Origin: Cyanobacteria bacterium HKST-UBA02
GTDB lineage: Bacteria; Cyanobacteriota; Vampirovibrionia; Obscuribacterales; Obscuribacteraceae
DNA: 10,405 bases
Direction: 5' to 3'
Assembly (NCBI GenBank): GCA_020431945.1
Contig: JAGQHH010000123.1
Span: forward strand, 1 to 10,405
A program made the translations under genes and the position numbers. How positions within the stretch are numbered: position 1 is the stretch's first letter; the number at the start of each line of letters is the position of its first letter. This document shows positions 6,336-10,405 of the stretch, one piece after another. The notes beneath the pieces were generated by a model. The model made no database searches, was not told where the DNA came from, and saw only the letters and a list, made by a program, of their open reading frames with translations.

Positions 6336-6602
6336 ATGGCACATAAGAAGGGCGCAGGCTCCACACGAAACGGTCGCGACAGCAATCCCAAGCGCCTGGG
6401 AGTAAAAGTCTACGGCGGCCAGCTGGTCATCCCCGGCAACGTACTGGTCAGACAGCGTGGTACCAGAATCCACCCTGGCTTCAACGTCAAGAAAGGCTCG
6501 GATGATACTCTCTACGCCATGCTTCCCGGCATCGTCCAGTACGAAATCACCCGGGGCCGCAAGAGAGTCAACGTCGTTCCTCATAACGGCGCCCCCCAGT
6601 AG
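6336..6602 (+). CDS. rpmA: 50S ribosomal protein L27
   Basis: An 88-residue protein whose N-terminus reaches the peptidyl-transferase centre. The start [20 protein letters not shown] and the following [15 protein letters not shown] and GSDDTLYA are diagnostic. There is no N-terminal pre-sequence of the type that Firmicutes remove with the Prp protease, which fits the missing protease gene between L21 and L27. A GAGG lies 10 nt before the ATG. It is co-transcribed with rplU. In many bacteria obg follows L27, but here murE follows after 81 bp. No convincing terminator is seen in that gap, so read-through into murE is likely. Confidence 0.98.
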   Translation: MAHKKGAGSTRNGRDSNPKRLGVKVYGGQLVIPGNVLVRQRGTRIHPGFNVKKGSDDTLYAMLPGIVQYEITRGRKRVNVVPHNGAPQ

Positions 6603-6683
6603 ATATTTCTCGATTTCTGTTCCCGCCCCTTCCCTCATCGCGCCGCCCACCGGGCGCCTGAAGCCTTTTGCCAGGCCGACCCT

Positions 6684-8225
6684 GTGAAACACTCCTCTTC
6701 CGCTGCCAACATCAGACCCAAAGAGATCGAGCCCTTACTGAGGAGATGGGGACTCCAGAGCGGGATGCAGAGCCGCGCCCAGGAATTCACCGGCCTCGCC
6801 TACGACTCGCGCTCTCTGGCCAGGGGCGACATCTTCTTTTGTATTCAGGGCGAGAAGTTCGACGGGAACGACTATGTCAGGCAGGCCGCCGAACAGGGCG
6901 CAGCCCTGATCATCAGCGAGAAGCAGAAACCCAACGCTTTCTTCCATCCTTATGTCCAGGTGCCGGACATCCGCCTGGCCATGGCCGACGCTGCCAGCTA
7001 TTACTACGAGGAGCCCAGCAAAAAGCTTCGTATCCTCGCCGTCACCGGCACCAACGGCAAGACATCCACGACCCATCTGATCGAGCACATTTTCAACGGT
7101 GCCGGAAAGAAAGCCGGTCTGGTGGGCACCATGGGTGCCCGATGGCCCAGGAGCGATGCGGGTAAAGCTTATGTGGATATGCACCACACGACGCCTCAGT
7201 GTATCGACCTGCAGAGCGTCCTTGCCAGCATGGCGGAAGACCGGGTCACCCATGTGGCCATGGAGGTCTCGAGCCATGCCCTGGTCCTCAAGCGGGTGGA
7301 GCTCTGTCATTTCGCCTCCGCCTGTCTGACCAATGTCACCCAGGATCACCTGGACTTCCACAAGACCATGGACAACTACTGGAAGTCCAAGCGCCTTCTT
7401 TTCACAGCCCTCACCCAGAGCTGCCACAGCAACCGCTCGGCAATCATCAATATAGACGACGGCTACGCCCGGGAATTCATCAATGCTGTGGACCCGTCCA
7501 CCAGGGTCTACACCTACGGCTTCAGCAAGGACGCCGATTACAGGGTTCTGGACGCCACCTATAGCCAGTCAGGAACCCGGATCATCCTCAAGACCCCTTC
7601 CGGTTCCCTCAATCTGAACACCCCCCTGGTCGGCCATTTCAACGTCTATAACGTCCTGGCCGCCCTGGTAGTCTGCCTGGGCGAAGGGATTCCGCCCTCG
7701 GCATGTCTTGACGGCATCGAGACTTTCACCGGCGTGGATGGACGCTTTCAGGTAGTCTCCGCCGGCGGCGGCAACAAAGAGCCTCTCTGCATAGTCGACT
7801 ACGCCCATTCCCCCGACGGTCTCGAGAACGTCCTCAAAGTCGCCCGGGGTCTCGTGCCCGCAAACGGACGCCTGATAGTGGTTTTTGGCTGCGGCGGGGA
7901 CCGCGATCGCTCCAAGCGCCCCCAGATGGGCTCCATTGCCGAGGTCCATGCCGACCGGGTCTTCGTCACTTCGGACAATCCGCGCTCCGAGGACCCCAAG
8001 ATGATCATCGCCGACATCCTGGCTGGAATCACCCGGATCAAAGACGTGGTTGTGGAGCAGGATCGCGAGAAAGCCATCCACGCAGCCATAGCCGAGGCTG
8101 GCAGCAACGACGTCGTAGTAGTGGCGGGTAAGGGTCACGAGACATACCAGCTTATAAAGGATGAGGTCCTGGACTTCGACGATCGGATCAAGGTCCGGGA
8201 AGCCCTGGAAGCACGTCTGAAATAG
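6684..8225 (+). CDS. murE: UDP-N-acetylmuramoyl-tripeptide synthetase (MurE, meso-diaminopimelate-adding type)
   Basis: A cytosolic Mur ligase that adds the third residue to UDP-MurNAc-L-Ala-D-Glu using ATP. The 513 residues contain AYDSRSLARGDIFFC (N-terminal domain), the ATP loop TGTNGKTS at 121-128, HTTP at 168-171, the NVTQDHLDFH segment, the probably carbamylated Lys in KSKRLLF (about 236), VDYAHSPDGL, GCGGDRDRSKRP, the amino-acid selecting motif DNPR (431-434), GKGHE (482-486) and a C-terminal DFDDR. DNPR is the hallmark of meso-diaminopimelate enzymes; L-lysine enzymes have a different motif. The start is GTG at 6684 with a poor ribosome site. The next ATG would remove conserved N-terminal residues less safely, and no better upstream codon exists. 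Position after rpmA couples wall synthesis to ribosomal genes. No other mur genes are in view. Confidence 0.96.
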   Translation: MKHSSSAANIRPKEIEPLLRRWGLQSGMQSRAQEFTGLAYDSRSLARGDIFFCIQGEKFDGNDYVRQAAEQGAALIISEKQKPNAFFHPYVQVPDIRLAMADAASYYYEEPSKKLRILAVTGTNGKTSTTHLIEHIFNGAGKKAGLVGTMGARWPRSDAGKAYVDMHHTTPQCIDLQSVLASMAEDRVTHVAMEVSSHALVLKRVELCHFASACLTNVTQDHLDFHKTMDNYWKSKRLLFTALTQSCHSNRSAIINIDDGYAREFINAVDPSTRVYTYGFSKDADYRVLDATYSQSGTRIILKTPSGSLNLNTPLVGHFNVYNVLAALVVCLGEGIPPSACLDGIETFTGVDGRFQVVSAGGGNKEPLCIVDYAHSPDGLENVLKVARGLVPANGRLIVVFGCGGDRDRSKRPQMGSIAEVHADRVFVTSDNPRSEDPKMIIADILAGITRIKDVVVEQDREKAIHAAIAEAGSNDVVVVAGKGHETYQLIKDEVLDFDDRIKVREALEARLK

Positions 8226-8254
8226 GACCCTGCCAGGGGTATAATCTTAGGGTC
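8226..8254 (+). promoter_or_regulatory. Candidate promoter with flanking inverted repeat before the PATAN-like gene
   Basis: A perfect TATAAT (8240-8245) starts 15 bp after the murE stop codon, with only a weak -35 match (around 8216-8222). It is flanked by the inverted repeat GACCCT (8226-8231) and AGGGTC (8249-8254), spaced by 17 bp, about two helical turns between half-site centres. This layout suits a repressor operator over the promoter. Transcription would start near 8252, about 40 nt before the next gene. No U-tract follows, so a terminator is less likely. Confidence 0.45.
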
Positions 8255-8291
8255 TAAATCGAACTCAAGTCAGGCCCGAGAAACACCGGCA

Positions 8292-9113
8292 GTGGGAATC
8301 AGTTTTCACATAACCTCAGTCAGGGAAGGCACCATCTTCAACGTGATGCAGTTCCTGAGCCTGGAACGTGTCACCGGGACTCTGACCATCAGCTTCGGCC
8401 GCGATATCCCCCAGGTCTCGATCTATTTCGTAGCCGGCAATATTACCACCGCAGAATTCGGAGCCATAGTCGGGGACGCGGTTCTCGACGTGCTTCTCTG
8501 TCAGGAGTTCGCCATAAAAGAAGTCAATTTCGACCCCGGTCGCATGCGCGAGGTCAATGAAGAAGCCATCATTGTGCACGCCACGAGCCTCTCCGGCGCC
8601 ATGCTCAATGTCTCGAAAGACGTGGACAAGTGCGAAGCCCGCTCGCTCATCTACGGCATGATGCCCATGAAAGACCGAAACTCGAGCAATATAAACAGCC
8701 TTTTGCATCTGCTCAACGATTTCAACAATTACGAGAACACCCTCAAAAAGGCTCCCCGGGACGGCAAGGACAAAGCCGCTCCCCTCAAGCAATGCGTACT
8801 GATCACCCGGGCATTGCGCGGTGGTGTGCTCGCCTATCAAACTCCCATGATCTCGTTGAAAGCGATCCGTCCCCTCATCGATATAGTCCAGCCCCTGAGC
8901 GAGAAAGAGACCAACAATCTGCGCGGCTATATGAAGAGCCTCCTGCCTCATCCCAAAGCGACCCATATCTCCATCGAGCGTTTCTACGCCTTCAGCAGCG
9001 CCATCGAGTCCATAGCCCAGAGGCGATCCGGCGATGTCGGCGAGAGGGCTCGTAAAACCATCCGCGCCCTCATTCAACAAGCCACCAAATCCGGTGAGGC
9101 TGCTCAGGTCTGA
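8292..9113 (+). CDS. PATAN-like (DUF4388) domain protein
   Basis: A 273-residue protein. Its first about 85 residues resemble the DUF4388/PATAN domain (as in the N-terminus of PatA-type response regulators): IFNVMQFLSLERVTGTLTISFG, then IYFVAGNITTAEFG, then GDAVLDVLL and VNFDPG. This domain often sits in signalling or gliding proteins, with receiver domains or others attached. Here no receiver domain follows. Residues about 95-273 are a mixed-charge, mainly helical region I do not recognise, including a KKAPRDGKDKAAP linker near residue 155. No signal peptide or membrane segment is seen, so it is probably cytosolic. The start is GTG at 8292, with no clear Shine-Dalgarno; it is chosen because the domain's first strand precedes the next ATG (8346). 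It has its own candidate promoter after murE and is followed 101 bp later by the deacetylase gene. A signalling role is inference. Confidence 0.75.
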   Translation: MGISFHITSVREGTIFNVMQFLSLERVTGTLTISFGRDIPQVSIYFVAGNITTAEFGAIVGDAVLDVLLCQEFAIKEVNFDPGRMREVNEEAIIVHATSLSGAMLNVSKDVDKCEARSLIYGMMPMKDRNSSNINSLLHLLNDFNNYENTLKKAPRDGKDKAAPLKQCVLITRALRGGVLAYQTPMISLKAIRPLIDIVQPLSEKETNNLRGYMKSLLPHPKATHISIERFYAFSSAIESIAQRRSGDVGERARKTIRALIQQATKSGEAAQV

Positions 9114-9179
9114 TCTCGGCAAGTAAGACCAACATTACACGGTCTGTTTGGTAGCAATCTCAAATCCATCAATTTCGTG

Positions 9180-9185
9180 CATAAT
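9180..9185 (+). promoter_or_regulatory. Possible -10 box before the deacetylase gene
   Basis: CATAAT (five of six matches) lies about 30 bp upstream of the start codon. It would give a leader of roughly 23 nt containing GGAGG. No good -35 match is seen, so it is weak. Confidence 0.25.
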
Positions 9186-9214
9186 GAAAACTGGAGGTTC
9201 CTGCCGCATATCCG

Positions 9215-9877
9215 ATGATCGACGCCTTCCACGATATGAGATTGAAGCTCCTCGCCCCCCTGGGGCGCTTTGCCATGCCCGACGGTTACTGGGAGAATCC
9301 GGCGTCCGCGGCGGAAGTGCCTGCCTGCCACCTGACCTTCGACGACGGTCCGTATCCCGAGACCACCCCCCGGCTCCTGGAGCTCCTGGAGCGCGAAGGC
9401 ATCAAAGCCACTTTCTTTTTCATGGGACGCAATGTCCTCAAGTATCCTCACCTGGCAGCCATGGTCGCCCGGGCCGGACACGAGATCGGTAATCACACCC
9501 ACAACCACCTGCCCCTTCTGGCCATGCCGGAGCGTGTCTTCGCCTCCGAGCTGGATCGAACCAGCGAGCTGATTTTCGACGCCACCGGGGTGCGAACAAA
9601 AGTCTTCAGACCGCCTTTCGGTATTATCGACCGGGGCAAAGCTCTGGCGGTGGCGGAAAGAGACATGCGCCTGGTCTATTTCGGCGCCGTTGCCGAAGAC
9701 TGGAATCCTATAGGAGCCAGAGAAGTAGCCAGGCGGATCATGGCCCAGATCCGTCCGGGATCCCTGGTGGTTCTGCATGAAAGCAAAAACTTCGCCAGCC
9801 AGTGTCTCGACTCCACCGCCGCCATTATCGAGCGAGCCCGGGACCGCGGGCTCTCCTTCGATACCATAGTCCCCTGA
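9215..9877 (+). CDS. NodB-type polysaccharide deacetylase (carbohydrate esterase 4 family)
   Basis: A 220-residue metal-dependent deacetylase that removes N- or O-acetyl groups from a sugar polymer or glycolipid. All motifs are visible: TFDDGP with the catalytic and metal Asp 43/44, the metal His pair in HTHNH (94 and 98), RPPFG at 132-136, AEDW at about 160-163, and LVVLHE with His 188 in the last motif (HE where HD is usual). No signal peptide, transmembrane helix or long extension is present, so it is probably cytosolic, as NodB itself is, while peptidoglycan deacetylases are normally exported. The substrate is unknown. ATG 9215-9217 is the only good start after an in-frame stop at 9185-9187; GGAGG lies 17 nt away, too far. 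It lies between the PATAN-like gene and plsC, which hints at an envelope-lipid or glycolipid substrate. Confidence 0.9.
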   Translation: MIDAFHDMRLKLLAPLGRFAMPDGYWENPASAAEVPACHLTFDDGPYPETTPRLLELLEREGIKATFFFMGRNVLKYPHLAAMVARAGHEIGNHTHNHLPLLAMPERVFASELDRTSELIFDATGVRTKVFRPPFGIIDRGKALAVAERDMRLVYFGAVAEDWNPIGAREVARRIMAQIRPGSLVVLHESKNFASQCLDSTAAIIERARDRGLSFDTIVP

Positions 9878-9942
9878 TTTGATTCTGATGGCGGCCTGAA
9901 CGTGCTAAATTAATTCCCGGTACTGCCGTACTGAAGGTCGGG

Positions 9943-9953
9943 AGGCACGGGTA
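9943..9953 (+). promoter_or_regulatory. Shine-Dalgarno that fixes the TTG start of plsC
   Basis: GGAGG (9941-9945) is followed by 8 nt and TTG at 9954. In the same frame a stop at 9906-9908 lies upstream, and no ATG or GTG occurs between it and the TTG, so translation starts here or well inside the conserved domain. Confidence 0.7.
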
Positions 9954-10405
9954 TTGCTTGACTTCAAACCACCCAAAGACAACGAGCTGATCATAGGCTG
10001 CTTGAAGCTCCTCTGGCCTGTGGTGACCAGGCTTCGAATGCGAGGCGCCACCCTGGTGGTGGAACCCTCGGATGTCGAGAAATTCAAGAAGCTCCGGGGC
10101 AAACGCGCCCTGGTCTGCCCGAATCACAGCAACCGTCACGATCCCGAGGTGATGTTCGGCTTCGGTCTGGCGGTGGATGAGGAGTTCAATTTCATCGCCG
10201 CCAGGGAAGTCTTCGACTATAACAACGGGCGCAATGGCTGGCTCCTGCAGCGAGTCGGCACTTACTCCGTGGTTCGCGGTGCCGTGGACCGGGACTCTTT
10301 CAAGACCACCCGGGATATCCTTGCTCATGGCAAGAAAAAGCTGGTTCTCTTTCCGGAAGGCGAGATCTCCAAGCAGAACGACTTTCTCATGCCCCTGGAA
10401 TCCGG
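9954..10405 (+). CDS. 1-acyl-glycerol-3-phosphate acyltransferase-like protein (PlsC family), C-terminus cut by window edge
   Basis: An acyltransferase of the PlsC/LPLAT fold that moves an acyl chain onto lysophosphatidate, or a related lipid, at the cytosolic face of the membrane. The first 150 residues are visible; the frame is open to the window end. Seen: the catalytic HX4D in NHSNRHD (His 58, Asp 63), FIAAREVF, GTYSVVRG (about 102-109) and the substrate-binding FPEGEIS (133-139). Residues about 11-26 are partly hydrophobic (ELIIGCLKLLWPVV), a possible short membrane-contact helix. The start is TTG 9954 with GGAGG 8 nt upstream. The gene is 76 bp after the deacetylase and on the same strand, so the two may be co-transcribed. 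Exact substrate cannot be told from this fragment; the family also includes lipid A and glycerolipid branch members. Confidence 0.9.
   Translation, partial: MLDFKPPKDNELIIGCLKLLWPVVTRLRMRGATLVVEPSDVEKFKKLRGKRALVCPNHSNRHDPEVMFGFGLAVDEEFNFIAAREVFDYNNGRNGWLLQRVGTYSVVRGAVDRDSFKTTRDILAHGKKKLVLFPEGEISKQNDFLMPLES

Noticed and set aside
6640..6657. GCGCC/GGCGC hairpin between rpmA and murE
   Set aside because: The stem is only 5 bp with no following T-tract, as common in GC-rich DNA.
6735..7427. Minus-strand frame of 230 residues inside murE
   Set aside because: It lies opposite the clear MurE catalytic domain and has no ribosome site or family signature.
8316..9122. A long minus-strand frame (268 residues) antisense to nearly all of the PATAN-like gene
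   Set aside because: Plus strand shows a domain-like N-terminus and a promoter. The minus frame shows no recognisable family and no upstream signal, as expected from GC-rich codon bias.
9126..9145. Inverted repeat AGACC/GGTCT with a 10-nt loop after the PATAN-like gene
   Set aside because: The 5-bp stem with a large loop and no T-run is too weak for a terminator; an alternative pairing ACCAA/TTGGT overlaps it.
9104..9778. Minus-strand frame antisense to the deacetylase
   Set aside because: The plus strand carries every CE4 motif, so the antisense frame is a shadow.
1..10405. CRISPR arrays, transposons, phage or defence genes, tRNA or rRNA
   Set aside because: I found no repeat-spacer pattern, transposase or integrase motifs, cloverleaf-like CCA ends or rRNA stretches, and all large frames are accounted for by the listed genes.

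Overview
The window (GC-rich, by eye somewhat above 55%) carries eleven protein genes, most of them housekeeping, tightly packed on both strands. Two are cut by the window edges: prs at base 1 and plsC at base 10405. I see no rRNA, tRNA, transposon, phage gene, CRISPR array or anti-phage system. No stretch longer than 300 bases lacks a gene. The longest gaps are 5387-5546 and 5733-5933, and both hold candidate regulatory elements.

Organism: a bacterium that makes heme by the C5 (glutamate-1-semialdehyde) route and whose MurE carries the DNPR motif of meso-diaminopimelate-adding enzymes. L21 has cyanobacteria-like stretches (EPGRF near the N-terminus, YVEGATV in the middle). An 'aluminum resistance'/methionine gamma-lyase family protein and a PATAN-like (DUF4388) protein are also present. 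Together these weakly suggest a relative of the Cyanobacteria, such as the non-photosynthetic Vampirovibrionia/Melainabacteria. This rests on remembered family patterns, not on a search.

Layout. 1-2081 (minus): a PLP-dependent methionine gamma-lyase-family gene followed by prs (PRPP synthetase). 2101-2919 (plus): comF, head-to-head with the lyase gene (19 bp between start codons) and tail-to-tail with hemL (7 bp). 2927-4719 (minus): a cytosolic thioredoxin-like gene followed 17 bp later by hemL, probably one transcript. 4847-5386 (minus): a 2-Cys peroxiredoxin ending in a strong intrinsic terminator. 5547-5732 (minus): a 61-residue orphan. 5934-8225 (plus): rplU, rpmA and murE, with a promoter and structured leader before rplU. 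8292-10405 (plus): a PATAN-like protein with its own candidate promoter, a NodB-type polysaccharide deacetylase without an obvious signal peptide, and plsC.

How they work together: there are three loose themes. Redox and tetrapyrrole genes sit together (peroxiredoxin, TlpA-like, hemL). Translation and wall synthesis are joined (L21, L27, MurE). The envelope/lipid end pairs a deacetylase with an acyltransferase behind a possible regulatory protein. Two genes (prs, plsC) appear to start at TTG: in each, a GGAGG lies 8 nt before a TTG, and no ATG is well placed. The points most worth a second look are an inverted repeat flanking a consensus -10 box at 8226-8254, the small orphan, and the PATAN-like/deacetylase/acyltransferase group. 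I found no clear new multi-gene system.
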